64,000 nt of DNA from Gracilariopsis chorda (Eukaryota > Rhodophyta > Florideophyceae > Gracilariales > Gracilariaceae). The notes under the pieces are model-generated. The model saw only the letters and a program-made list of their open reading frames with translations. It was not told the DNA's origin and did no database searches. The stretch covers positions 124,001 to 188,000 of the forward strand of contig NBIV01000138.1 in assembly GCA_003194525.1 (NCBI GenBank), read 5' to 3'. This document shows, one piece after another, positions 21,618 through 34,034 of the stretch. The number at the start of each line of letters is the position of its first letter. Within the stretch, counting starts at the first letter, position 1. The translations under genes were made by a program, and so were the position numbers.

Positions 21618-23689
21618 AGACTCCAGAAGAAGACACGACGGAACTCATCGAACACCTGCGTAGGTCCAAAGTCCTTCAATGTCACCGAAAGACTCGGACA
21701 TCCATACAAGTAACGGTGGATAAATTTAAAGTCGGGTGGAACCGTACCTAGTCTCTGAAGGGTATTAAGTAAACGCGAAGCGGAGAAAGTCGAAGAAGAG
21801 AAGAGGAAAAACATCCGCACGGATGCATCAGGATATTGATGAACTGTGAAAAATAGAAAACTACCGAGGTAACGGTTATATCGGAGTACAAGTCAAAAGA
21901 AGAAAAGTCATGATGATGGAGAGCACTATGAACTGGAGAATGCAGAAGAAGCATGAAGAAAGAAGTACGAAGAACCATAAGTTTGGTTTAATCCAGAAGA
22001 TCTCGCAGGCCTGATCACTGGAACATGAAGGTCAGAATACTGAGTAAAAGTTATCCGGAAGAAGGGCTTGCACCAGAGTGACTGGTTTCTTGAAAATAGT
22101 TCACAATGACGAGAGACTAGAGCTGTTAAACATTTACCATGTCCGGAGTCATCGGGATTCCAAGGTTTTCAGAGGTTCTTGCACAAGGCGATGACGTAAG
22201 GGTCCGTCATACCTTCAAAAATTACGCTAGTCAGAGGTTGTGGTTCATTTATCTGAGTTACAAACCCCCACTCCTTTGGATCATCCGATTGTTTGGACAC
22301 CCCTGGCTTGATCGGATCCACCGAATACATAAAAGGTCAATGGTGGAAGCCACCAATCTTGTTGGCCTCGTCATCCATCATCAGCTCATGGACGTAAACT
22401 GACGCCTCCTAATGGTCATGAAATACGAATCCTGTCGGATAAACCGCTTTTATGGTCCGCGGAAGACTACGTTGCTCGAATACGTAACCACGGGACACCG
22501 TTTCACCCACATACGGGTCTTAATATACAAAGTACCCAGCAGTTTGATGCGGTTGAGCAAGAGATTTGTCATGAGACATTTTTGGACCCTGATAAAAGTT
22601 ATCGCACGGACGGTATCCCAGCTGACCAGGTTGACCACATCCAAGATATAGAAGACTTTTTCCAAGTTTTCTGGGCATCCTAGTGCGACTAAATGTTTGA
22701 GCTGTTTGATAATGCTCCTAACCATCGGCGGTATGAAACAAAGAGGGTGGTTGTCATACGCTTCCCAGACAACGAAAAACGCTAGGCGAGTAGCCTATTC
22801 TGCGGCAATAAGTGACCAATAACCAGATTTCAGATCATAGATAATGTGGGAACATATATAATATAAACAGATTGTCAGTTCCGGGCAGCACCCCTTGGGT
22901 ACTTCAAACTGACGCCACCATGTTGGTAACGCTGCAAAGCCACACCTTAACAGTTTTTGGAGATCATTTTCGTTTCGATATGTACGTATGTGTTCAGATA
23001 CCCGTGTCAGGAACGCGCCTTTCCCTCAAACAGAATCATCTTGGAGAACGCCGCTTGCGTTTCAGAACGTCAGTTGAAGCGAAACCCTGCAGGGATGATT
23101 GATCTCCCCGAACAGAACATATCGAGCTCGATGGTTACATACGTTGCGGTTTCGAAGGGAGCCATTTCGAGCTGGGCCAGGTTAATCTCATAGGATAGTT
23201 ACTCATAGGTGCGATATCTCGATAGGTCGAAGTCGTATTCACTGGGAATCAGATGTTGACTTAAAGTACGCATGACCGGTCTACGCTCGAGTCCCGTCAT
23301 TTCCTCTCGGAGCCTATCCAGGTTCTCTCCATGGCGGAGGTCTATCCTTACACTTTGGACCCACCCGAGTTACTTGATGACGAACAGAGTACTCTGAGAG
23401 GGAGTGCCACGCGCAGTTGGGTACTGGAACGGTTATTGAAGCGTTAGCTTGAGGCAAGGCAGCCGTAAGAAACTGGCTCAGTCCGGAACACGACGGAGCG
23501 ATACTCCCACACTGGGAAGCACCCTATCCAGGGTTACGTTAGTTGGGATTGTCGCAGTTTATTGGCGGAGGTGAAGTATCGGATTCGATTTCGTCAGTGT
23601 TCGTTAGTCGCCTTATGCTTTGAACCGAAGAAAGATCGGTATTATTCATAAAGAGTTGTATTGTTTATACCCTTTTTGCCTGCATGTCA
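21618..23689. repeat. R1 internal block A
   Basis: It aligns with 24655-25870 in the same orientation. Landmarks: GTGGATAAATT (21717 and 24731), GAAGAAGAGAA (21795 and 24803), GTTTGGTTTAA (21982 and 24981), TTTACCATGTCC (22132 and 25130), GGCCTCGTCATCCAT (22365 and 25352), and GAAACTGGCTCAGTCCGGAA (about 23469 and 25648). Block A holds about 0.8 kb (roughly 22700-23450) that B lacks. A + frame in both copies keeps similar residues (LVGLVIHH in A, LAGLVIHD in B, then KTTLLEYV and KTALLECV), which suggests an old coding region of unknown type. Confidence 0.5.
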
Positions 23690-24590
23690 CTCGATATATT
23701 GCCATGGTTCCTGGTCTGAGGGGAGGGATTTGTAGAGAAATGCGTATGCGCCTACCCTCTAGGAGATGTGGATCATAAATTAATCAGTACCGAGATGGCA
23801 TCAGTTTAACTCTGGTATGAGTGCATCCTTGGGATATTTGTGTGGAACTCGATGTGAGTTTTATTTGGTACTTTTTGGAACCTTCATGGGTGGTTTATAT
23901 TAGATATGGAATAGATGGAGGCGTGGTAAGCATATGGACATTATTCATGGCTGGCATGATTCACATGTGTCGTGCTGCGCCGTGGCCGCCTTTGCCGCTC
24001 AGTGACACAAATGTTTGTACCTAACGTGTGGTACACTACAGTAGTAGTATTTCTATTTTTATTATGACCCATAGTACTTAAGGGAGGACGGCCTTGCCTT
24101 TGCACATTGAAGCAAAGTTAAGCTGTAACTCGGCTCTGAGTTTATGTTCTGCGCAAAGTGACCCACTCCTCCTGGGTTTTCACCGCTTTTGCTGGTATAC
24201 TGACCTACACAGTATCAACTAGAACCACTGAACTGTCTTAACCTGTTGCTTCGCCTATGTTTCACTGTTTTTCTCGTTTTCGTTACTTTTTGTTGTCGGA
24301 ACAGATACTCGTTAAGCTGAGTATTGCTTTTTGGAATGCTGGCTGAAACACGCAACAATCCCCCTTGCCAGGTCTGTTTTGGCTTTCCCCACGACCCATC
24401 GGGTTGTACACTTACCTTGGTTCTTTCCCCCCTTCTTCCCTTTTCTTTTTGGATTCTACGTGGACCGGAAAACCGCTCACACGGACCTGTGCACGACACT
24501 GACCAGCTGGTAACCCATTTCTCGGTAACAACTCCATCGTTATACCCAGAAGTCACCTCGGTTTTACATCCGTAGACCGTAGTACGGACG
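23690..24590. repeat. R1 terminal-type block, copy b
   Basis: It aligns with 25870-26735 (ATTATGACCCATAGT at 24061 against ATTATGACCCAATAGT at 26228; CTTGGTTCTTT in both). It aligns more weakly with 47000-47740. Between 24410 and 24460 it is very pyrimidine-rich. The - strand frame of 133 codons here (24616-24215) is Lys/Arg-rich but is broken in copy c, so I do not call it a gene. Confidence 0.45.
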
Positions 24591-24654
24591 ATCGTGCCGC
24601 TGCGCCTACCTCGCAAGAAAGAAAGACCACCAAAAGGTTAAGAAGATCTCCTGC

Positions 24655-25869
24655 TTAGTTATATTGCTCCACAATGAGTTAAAAAGTCCTGCTAAATCAT
24701 CAAAGGTCTCGGAAACCCATTCCAAAAACCGTGGATAAATTCTAAGTACAGTAGACCCATATTCGGGCCCTAGATGGTATCAAGTGACCCCATAGCCGAG
24801 AAGGCCGAAGAAGAGAAAAAGCAGAAGATCCTCACCGCTGGATCAAGAAGATGATGAACTTTAGTAAGTAGAAGAATACTTGATTAACGGTTTAGAGAAG
24901 AAAAACTGTGATCATGTAGAAAAATACGAAGTAGAAAAGGTAGAGGAGGCATGAAGAAAAGAGCATGAATTAGCACAGGTTTGGTTTAAGCCAAAAGCTA
25001 TCGCAACATATATCCCTGGATTTTGAGGGTGTGGCTATTGAGTAAATGTTATCCCGACGAAAGCCCCGCACCAAGATGACTGGTTGCATGAAGACAGTTT
25101 GCTGCGTCAAGAGTCAGGAGGTTTCCAAAATTTACCATGTCCGAAAGCACTGGGACTCCATGGTTCTAATGAGTTCCGTGCAACACGAGGAAATGGAGAC
25201 ACACTAGTAGTACTCTTGCCGGAAGTTTGCGGCTCACTCGTTTTAGTTTCAAGGCCTCAGAAACCGGAAGCACCTGATTGGTTTGGTGACCCAGGTTGGT
25301 CGGATGACCGGACTCTAGAACCGGTCTATTGTTAAGCCGGCCACTTTCGCTGGCCTCGTCATCCATGATGTGATTATAGAAGTTGACCGGCGGCTCGCAA
25401 TCGTCATGAAACAAGAATCTAGTCAGATGACTGGCTGGTATGTTCCGCAAAAGACTGCATTGCTCGAATGCGTGAGCATGTGATACCGTTTCACTCGCAC
25501 GTAACAGTCGGAATATAACATATCCCGAGTAGTGGGATGTCGGCGACCGGGTGATTTGTCACGAAGATTTCTTCAGCTTTAACGAGGGTTATCTCACGAA
25601 ATTGGTATAAAATCGTTATCCTGAGGCAGTTGATAGGCAGGAAACTGGCTCAGTCCGGAATGCAAGGGAGCGATACTCCCTGATTCGGAAGCACCCACTC
25701 CAGGTTTGTCCTGGCTTGGATTGTTGTACTTCATTCATGAGAATGAGGAATCGGTATCGGTGGTGATGGTTGTTTTGGCTGTGCGCTTTATGCGTTGACT
25801 GGGAGGAAGGTTGGTATCACTCATGAGGATGTGAGGCCTTTATACAATGTTCTGACGGCGGGTCACTCA
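24655..25869. repeat. R1 internal block B
   Basis: Second copy of the internal block, about 1.2 kb, lacking the ~0.8 kb present in A. It carries the same landmarks in the same order as block A. Frames are shorter than in A, so it is at least as degraded. Confidence 0.5.
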
Positions 25870-26840
25870 TTTCGCCTACGAGGTTTCCTAGTCAAAGGAA
25901 GACGATGGGCAGAGCAATGCTTATGCCCATGATCTTTAGTCGAGTTGAATCATGGATGATGACGTACTGCCATTGCATTGGCTATAATCAGGTATGAGTG
26001 GAATTTTGGGTGAAATTCAGGGTGAATATTACTTGCTGTCTTTCTTACCTTTGCAGGTGGAGACTATCATATTTGAGAAAAATGGACGCGTGGCAAGCGT
26101 GCGAGCATTCATTCACTACTGGCGTGGTTCAAACGTATCATGTAGCCCCATGGACGGACATGCCTCCCAGAGACAAAAATGTGTGCACCACAGGCGTGGT
26201 GAACTATACAAATATTGTTCTTAGTTTATTATGACCCAATAGTGCTGGAGGAAGAAGTGCATAGCCATTTCACCTCCAAGTGACATCATGGTGAGACTGA
26301 GCTGTGCTTTTATCGCCAGCGCGATATAACTAACTTCTCTTGCATTCTGAACCTGTTCGGTTTTGTTATACTGATCCTCACAGTGCCTTTGCGGACCTCG
26401 GATTTGCTTTACCCTGCAAGTCTGCCCAGTGTCACCTGTCATTAGCGTTTTGCTCATCGCTATTATTATTATGGAAAGATAATTGCTCGACTCAGTATTG
26501 AAGTTTGCCTTGCTAGCTGAATGAGCATCACTCTCACCCCCGGTTCGCTTTCGGCTTCCTGCACGACCAGCCGAGTTGATAGGTTTCCCCTTGGTTCTTT
26601 TTCGGTTTCCCCTTTTTCGTTCTGGATTCTCTTTGGAAAGGAGCATCGCTTACATGGATTGGCACCTCATGATATCTGCATGGTAGAACGATTCCTGGTA
26701 TCTCCTCCGTAGGTATATCCAGCAGCCACCTGGTTTTTAAGCCCGAACAATGTGTGGTAGAGAGTGCTCTATCACTGAGTATACCTTAGAAGGTGGCAAG
26801 GCCCCGAACACCTTGGGAGTATTTCAAGTCACGGGACGTT
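25870..26840. repeat. R1 terminal-type block, copy c
   Basis: It aligns with copy b over most of its length, and its right end (26735-26840) aligns with copy e at 47727-47822: TTAAGCCCGA against TTAACACCCGA, then TGTGG-AGTAGAG/GTAGAGAG, and a shared CAGTGAGT/CACTGAGT. A GC-rich GGCAAGGCCCCGAACACCTT box at about 26795 has counterparts at 18677 and 22885. Confidence 0.45.
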
Positions 26841-28285
26841 GCTCTACGGGAACCGTTTGGGAACGGATATGAGAGAGCAAATGCCCGTGCAGCGAAGATT
26901 TCACCATCAATTTTAGGCTTTCACATGGGACAGTTCGTAATGCCACCTTAGACTGGTGGCTACGGCCAAAGTCATCGTAGCCCTTTTAATTATGTTTAGA
27001 CATCACCATAGATTTATCTGTTATTGGGGTATACTTAACGAATATCAACAGTTGAGTCAGGAAAGCGAGGCGTGCAACGCAAACGTCTTCGTTTTCTTTC
27101 GTTCAGAGCACTTTCAATGGAAAGTGAGGCCCCGACGCCTCGCGCGTCAATAGCCTTAACTCTGAAGACGCGGCTCCAGACTGGGAGAGGCACTAACTTA
27201 GTTTCCCTTGGGGATTTATCCGAGGCCGGATCCAGGTTCATCGACCATGAGAGCCCCGTTCCGGCTGCCAGGACCATTCACATAGGACAGGGGTGGGTTG
27301 GACAGTTGCGCAATGTTCCAGATAGGGGCATCTGGGGTTGATGGTACAACAGATTTTGTGGCAAGCAGTGCAACACTTCCGTTGTATTGTGGAGACGTGA
27401 TGTAGTTGGGATGGAATGCCTCTCCTCTACATTGACGTATTCGTTATGGGCCACCAATGTGGCATATCCATCAGTGAAAGAATACAATGACGGAAGGTAT
27501 GAACATGGGTGTAGCATAGATTAAAGATTAAAGCCAGCAACGTGACATGCTGGGTAATATTCCTAGTATCTGCAAAGCAAACCGTGGGATTGTTGTCGTT
27601 CCATCCAGGCCGAGTGTGTTGAAAAAGAGCATTCATAAACAAGAGTCATTATGATAGAACGCGATTGTTCCCCACGAAACGAACTGGTTTGTCCGTAGCA
27701 GTTTAAAATGAGCCCTCCATAACAGGCGGTAAGCCGTTGGTCTGGATTTACATACTGCCCTACTGCGTTAAATACAATTTATCTTATCTCTATTGAAGGT
27801 TGCCACCCGCAAGAAGCCAGAGTAATTGGAAATCGTTCTACCTTAACAACTTCTTAGCGACCTCGACCAATGAATTAGAAGTCGGGCACCGAGGGCATCG
27901 CCGTTCGCTAGAGCGGATCGTACGAACGCGAGGTGCATTGGTCTTCGCTTTTGTTCGTGGTAGCAAGGGACGAGGCTCCAGATTGCCTGGTCAAGTTCGT
28001 CGATGAGCATTTTGCATCATTTCTGAGCAGGTAATACATTCCCACAACAATAGAAAGCATTGTTCAGCTGCACCAACTAATCGGTTTGTGACATCGGCAC
28101 GGCGCTGACGCTTATCTCTCAATGCAAAGATTACCTGGCTTATTGAAAAGCTGTTAGCGTAGGAGCATAAGGAATTCTAATTATCCTTCGCACCAGAAGG
28201 ACCTCCTTCGTTGGAGGCACGACAGAAGCCTCTTCCAGAATTGTATTGGTCTTCGGCCATTACCTGTAACAAATTCGGTACTGCA
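26841..28285. other. No supported gene
   Basis: About 1.4 kb between R1 copies c and d. The + frame 27072-27341 and overlapping - frame are open but motif-free. An imperfect GC hairpin sits near 28190-28225 (AGAAGGACCTCCTTCG). Nothing else is recognised. Confidence 0.35.
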
Positions 28286-28796
28286 TGTGGTGCAACGCGG
28301 AATGTGTGGAAATCGGGATGATGCTACTCATAGGAGTGCGACGCGGTGACCCTGATGGCTCTACCGTATATGAGTTGGAACCGCACGACGTGATGCCAAT
28401 GGGATGGTTCACTGTGTAAAGTTTTTTTTATGAAGGTAGGAATGTAGAATGGATTGCAGTATGCGTGTACACATGTGCGCGTGTGCGACAGCACCATGCT
28501 GTAGTGATATATTGTAGTTAAGTTGCCCCCTTAAGGTGCCTGAAACTGGCCTGGCCACGTGTGTGCACCTGAGGATGTGTGCGTTATTGCAGGTAATTAT
28601 TATAATTTATTGCGGTAGTTTACCTACTTAGATAAGGGCGACTTCGTCGTTGCGAGCACTAAGTACAGTTAACCCGAGACTTCGGTCATTCATAACTGTT
28701 CAGTTTGACCAGAGGTATCGTGCTCTGGATGGTGACGTCTTTGCGCCGTGTACAACTGCTCTAGGAGGGCGACCGCATTCGGTTCGGCTAGACTCA
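28286..28796. repeat. R1 terminal-type block, copy d (truncated)
   Basis: It is the closest relative of 17805-18311, with long identical runs such as CTCTACCGTATATGAGTTGG. It stops at 28796, exactly where protease sequence of Ty3 element 2 begins, so one of the two was cut at this junction. Confidence 0.6.
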
Positions 28797-28798
28797 GA

Positions 28799-31700
28799 AA
28801 TGGTTCAAAAACTTCTCCCTACTTCACTGATGGACTCTTACCAAAAGCAACCAATAGAAGATTAAAGTCACCGACGGAAGCTCTAGTGTAGTAGGAGACG
28901 TCTTCAAATACGTCCCTGTGCTACTCGCTGAGTCGAAGACCCTGCTACGATATTAATTTGTTGACGACCCTTCGGTTTATGTCACTATTGCTTCCCCAAC
29001 CTTGGAGAAAATTGAAGCCTGCATCGACATGGGAATTCATACGGTGACTGTAACTATCAAAGAGAAATAATCGATGGTACATCATGAGTATGATGAAAGT
29101 ATTCCTGATATGAACGGATCTGAAACAAATAGTGATGATTTACCAGACTCAGACATATACCAAGCATCCTCTAATTTAGAAAGTGATGAGGATAAAAAGA
29201 TTTTTGTGGCTCTTGCGAAAGAGATCGAAATCCACCCAACGAAAATTCGTGGGATTGGTAAGGAAGAAGCAATCGACCAGCTCTTAGAAAAAGCTGAAGG
29301 TAATGGTATTGAGGGAGAGAGGGTATATTTGCTGAATCTCTCCGAAGAAAAAGTCGACCTAAAATCAGCATTAATCGCCAAAAAGGTGAAGCATCTTTCG
29401 AAAAGAGCGCAAATGTTGCTTTCCACTAAATGCATAGAATCGAACGCTATTGCTTTGTCTATGGAGGATTTTAGACCTGCTGAGCTTCTAGTGAGGCTTT
29501 ATGTGGTGCTATAATATCCGGAGCCTTTGACTTTTCAGAAAAGAAGTGTCCCACTGCGATATTATGATTTCAGAAGAAAAGAGATTTATGAATTGCTTCG
29601 TGCAGGAATCATATCGCCAGAAAAAACCGCCCGGTCTTTCTTATTGTAATCAAAACAAGTAAGACGGAATCCTAAGGTTTTGCGTGGACTACCTTGGTTT
29701 AATGCCGTAATAAATTACGATCGTTGGCCATTATCGTGCACATATGAATTGTTTGATGACCTTCGTATATTTTCGCTATTCACAACGTTATTTTTATTCT
29801 CAGGATATTGGAGAGTGAGAATGGCTGACGTATGCACAGTAATGAAGAATAGTTTTGGCAGATTATCCACATTTGATTTTAAACTAATGGAATGTGGATT
29901 GATGAATGCGCCCGCCACATGTCAAAGAGTGATGGACGACGTGCTGAAAGATTTATCCTTTGTTCGTGTCTGCTTCGATGAAGTTGTGATTTAATCCGGC
30001 ATTGTTGAGGATCACCTTATGCATTGCGAAAAAGTAAGCAGCATAACGGCTTTGCATGGACCGAAAACTAAGCTGACTAAGTGTGCTTTCCTGCAGCATT
30101 GGGTGTAGCACTTAGAACTCATCATCGATAAATTTGAAGTCCAGAGAAGATGAAAGGTATACAAGACGCTCTGGTCCATCCTCTGCACAGGATCTAAGAC
30201 GTTTCCTACGATCAGCAAAGTAAGATTGACGGTTCAAATCTCGCTTTATTGGGGCATCTACTGCTTTGCATGAGGCCACGTCACGAAAAGAACAAGTGGC
30301 TCTGGACGCCAGAAATGATAGAAGCTTTCCTTAGTCTCAAGGCCAAATTAGTGAAACTCCCCTGTTATAGGATTCCGGAATTTGATTAACACTTTGAAGT
30401 TGAAACTTATGCATCTAGTATGTTTCTATGGGCAGTCCTTTCTCAGAAGAAGGATGGCAAAGTACATCGTATAACTTATGCTAGTCGTACCATTACAGCC
30501 ACTGGACGACGGTAGACAGCCTGTGAATGTGAATCACCAGCAGTCATGTTTGGGTTGAAAACGTTCCGTGTTTACTTGCTTTCATCCCTACCATGGACAC
30601 TCATCGCGGATCGATCAGGCTTTGCAGTACGACTTTAAAAAGCGGACTATGGAGGAACGACTTGCAAGCTGGATGGAATTTTCTTCTGAATATGAGTTTG
30701 ACGTAAAGTAAAGGCAGAGGCCAGATAACCGTATTGCATACTACTTTTTGGGGATAGAAAAATCTACAGAAGAAGTGGTCAATGAACTTGTAATAGCCGT
30801 TTCCTTAGAAGAGCCGATGTTTGAAGATTTAGAACAGTTTCTTATTAGTACACAGAATTACATCTTGAGATTGACATTGAAAACGAAGCATACCCTTGAA
30901 CGACCTGAGAGTAAGAGGGACGTTGAGAACTATTTAGTGTGAAATGAAATACTTTGCCGAAGGTGTACGAAAGAGCTTCTGGTGATAACGGGTGTAGGAG
31001 GCCGATTGCAGATCTTAAGACGATTTCATGATGAAAATGGACAATGAGATGCTGATAGCACCAAGCAGTTTGTGCTAGCGCGTTACTGGCCGCAGGGAGA
31101 ATGAAAACATGTTGCAGAGTATGTAAGCAAGTTTGATGGATTCCAGTTGGCAAAGAATGTTCCGACGTATAAAAATACGCTCCGATATACTTGAAAGGCT
31201 TATTCCATAGGTTTTATATTGAGTTTGCTGGACCTCTACCCACGACATTTCCGAAGAATTGATTCATGTTGGTAGGTGTAGATTATGTGAGAGGCTGGCC
31301 TACTGCGAAGACTAAAACGACATAAATGGCCAAGGAAGTGAATGCGTTTCTAAAAGATGAGATCATGACCCCATATCGCCTGCCTCGCATCGTGGTCTCT
31401 GATAATGCTACTAACTGCACTGCCGAAGCTCTGTCAGAATTCAGCAAACGCTACGCCGCCACCTGGAAGAATGTGATGGCATATACACCAGTGTTCAGTG
31501 GCGGAGCAAAACGGATCAGTGGAAATGAAAAGAAATCTTTGATGAAGAACATCTTAGAGTACCCAGAAGAATGGGAGGAATTTTTATAGAAAGTAATGCA
31601 TGGATACAGATGCTGTCATTTGAAAAGTGAACCTTCCCCATTTGAACTGCTGTATTGTCTTCCCCCACACATGTCGCGAGATGATCCATCTGCTCCTGTC

Positions 31701-31800
31701 ATAAGCTGTGGTGGATTGCATATGGGGTGGAATTAGAGTCGCATTTGTAGAAAAGTGTCGCGTGGGCACTCTTGGATTGAGATCCCAACTATATACTAAG
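28799..31800 (+). pseudogene. Ty3-type element 2, 5'-truncated gag-pol remnant
   Basis: The + strand carries, in order, a protease C-terminal part (28799-29070), a linker (29074-29514, 146 codons), RT (29520-30120), RNase H (30400-30700) and integrase (30945-31700). Its linker aligns with the protease-RT segment of element 3, so they are one family. The RT palm keeps GYWRVRMAD, FKLMECGLMNAPATCQRVMDDVL and an active-site box reading CFDEVVI (second Asp to Glu). RNase H shows ITYASRTITATG. The integrase keeps the second Asp (VVSDNATNC), but the Glu of the third motif is Lys (GGAKRISG for the usual GRAERM). Stops and frameshifts are frequent, gag and both LTRs are missing, and the element abuts R1 copy d. 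Confidence 0.75.
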
Positions 31801-32530
31801 AATAAATTGTTTCAGGTAAAGAATTAAATGCTAGTATCGTTAGGAGCAAGTCTGAACAAAGCCAATAAAGGGTCTCCGCTCACATCTGAAATCTATGGTG
31901 TCCGTACGATCATTATACCTAGACATCCTGCATATGCCCTATCTTCAAGACCTGGAAGGATACCAAAGAATCCCATTTGTGCTGGACGTAAAACTCCTAT
32001 GCAGAAAGAGACCGATAGTTCTCAATAACCAATGAAACAGTCAACAAATATGAATAAGGTTGGAAGAATGAATTTGGCATAAACACTTTATATGTGATTT
32101 GAAGAAAAGAGATGCGTGTATGCAATCTGTGGCCAGTTTACCGGATCAATGCAGAGAGAAGAAAAATTAGTACGTGAAGATGGAATATAATCAGTGACTA
32201 TTATTCCCCCCCACGGTATGAAACATGCCTACCGTGACGTTCGCTATGGTTTTCGTTGTGATTGTGAGCACTCTTCGAGTTTTCTCGTGGTGTTAGGGTT
32301 ACTTTCTGAACCTATAGTACGTACAGGAACGTTGAACCTGCACCGAAAGAACCTTCTAAACCCTCCTGGCATACACTAAGCAGGTAAGCGTAGTGCTGTC
32401 AAAGATGCCCTTCCAATGGGTACCGATCGTGAATATATGATACACTCCACCGGAGGCACAAATTGTTAGCAGATAGTCACCCCCAGTAAAATTGATAATT
32501 TGGAGAACAGAAAATGCAGTACCAACCTAA
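31801..32530. other. No supported gene
   Basis: The tail of Ty3 element 2 fades out here. The + frame 31828-32028 may be its last coding trace (basic, Pro-rich), but I cannot confirm it. 32040-32530 shows no motif. Confidence 0.3.
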
Positions 32531-32559
32531 ATCTCACAAAGTTCCCTTCCTTTTATAAC

Positions 32560-33040
32560 AGCTGATTCTGAAGATCTCAGAGGTCCCAAAAGCGTGGAGA
32601 GGGAATTCTGAGGTTCTCCAATGCTTCTAAATAATGATAAAACTTGTCCCCATAACCACGACAGACCTGCGATTGGATTGCAAATAATACCTTGCAAATA
32701 GCCGAAGTAAGACAAAGGCCAGTCTCGTTCCGAAAGTGAATCGGATGCTTGTCATAGATTTTGAAACTCCGAGGGTCGGGTTTCTCCATTTAAAGCCATA
32801 CAGTCGACCTTTTAAAGCAAAGTCAGGGGTGATGAGAGCACCACTTGTCATTTGCAAAAACTTGAATGATGCGGTCATCAGTTCCTAACCAAAATCTATC
32901 CGAAGAAGACACCATATGACTATGGAATCCAGGGGTCCCAACGATGCGAATGGTATATAAAACAATGGCATATGCTTGCTTGATGACTTCATCAACGCTG
33001 AGGTACCAAGTATCCTTGTACACGATGCTCTCAATCATTC
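32560..33040 (-). pseudogene. PiggyBac-like transposase fragment 1
   Basis: Two - strand frames give DDRIIQVFANDKW, then TPDFALKGRLYGFK, then after a frameshift MEKPDPRSFKIYDKHPIHFRNETGLCL. This matches the piggyBac (PGBD) core around the first catalytic Asp: a hydrophobic-Asp-x-Ala segment, KGR, a KP(D)P-x-x-FK-x-Y motif, and the TG-x-C loop. Both ends are missing, and the frame is broken at least once. It is a separate copy from the one at 34035-35157. Confidence 0.5.
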
Positions 33041-34034
33041 AATCGCACCCTATTAGGATTGAATAATTACCATTGTATTGGGCAGTTAAAGTGATTATGA
33101 CATCTTACAAATCATTGTAGGAATAATCCTTTTACTGCCTTTCGTGTAGGAAAGGAAAAGGGCCATCGGTAGGGGGAGAAGTTTTTCAGAAAACCTGTCT
33201 TCGTTTTTGTTGGCACATACGATCAAGTACGTACGCATACCTCCATTCACGGGCGAGAGGCTCAATGTTCTTCACATCGCATCGGCTTGAGTATGTTCTG
33301 AAAATGTTTTCATAAAGAGGGTATAGTTCTTTCTGTGCCGTTTTAGTGGCAATTATTTTCCGGGAAATGGCCTCCAACAATTCTCTCACACGCGTTCCTT
33401 TTTCCTCCCATTTTCCTCGTTTAATGCTGCTGGGACATCGATACTGAGCTTCTTTTAGTGAGAGTATGCTAGAAAAATAAAACTACGATTTAGTGTATTT
33501 TGATTTATTCAAAACTTGCGTACAGTATGCCTACAGTAGATTTATTAATAAAGTGGATTGAAGCTATAGTAGGCTACGAATTCACACTGAGAGCGATGTC
33601 TCTGACCGGTGAGAGGAAATGGTGTGGGTTGCGGCAGTACGTGGGTGGAGAAAGTGCTTGAAGTGCCGGAGTAAGTGCGCTGAACAAGTGTGCAGGGCAG
33701 CGAAGTATATGTGAAGAAGAAAGGCTTAGAGCGCTGTAATACGTGCTCAAACGGTGTGTACAGATTGCTGAAGTACATGTAAGCAAAAAGAGGGCGTAAC
33801 GCCGGAGAATGTTAGGAAAAGCAGAAGGAGGCCGTTTCTGCGAATGCAGAAGCGGATGTTTTGCGAAGCAGGACGGCAAAAGAAGAGAAAGAAGATACAG
33901 GAGACATAGGTATAGCCGTCCGTGGCGGCAGTTTTAAAATGTTGATTTGAAGGGTGTCTACGTGGATTATTTAACTGTCGTGCATTAAATTCTGGTTATT
34001 ATGAAGCTGTCGAAATGGCACGCCGGTAATCTGG
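33041..34034. other. No supported gene
   Basis: About 1 kb between two piggyBac-like remnants. The - frames 33186-33389 and 33545-33879 have no motif. The + strand has many AAAGAAGAAAG-type purine runs (33715-33900). Confidence 0.35.

Larger units (their letters stand above)
17805..28796. mobile_element. R1 array: unidentified element with LTR-like blocks and duplicated internal blocks
   Basis: Two ~510-bp direct repeats (17805-18311 and 28286-28796), each starting TGTGGTGCAACGCG, flank 10 kb. Inside, a ~2-3 kb unit occurs twice (about 21618-24590 and 24655-26840), and each unit ends in a block related to the flanking repeat family. The order is therefore terminal block, internal A, terminal block, internal B, terminal block, spacer, terminal block fragment. 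I found no gag, RT, integrase or transposase motif in the array. It could be a non-autonomous LTR derivative or something else. No matching target duplication is visible at the outer ends. Confidence 0.45.

Noticed and set aside
24215-24616. 133-codon Lys/Arg-rich frame on - inside R1 copy b
   Set aside because: The homologous stretch in R1 copy c is in other frames with stops, so no conserved protein is supported.
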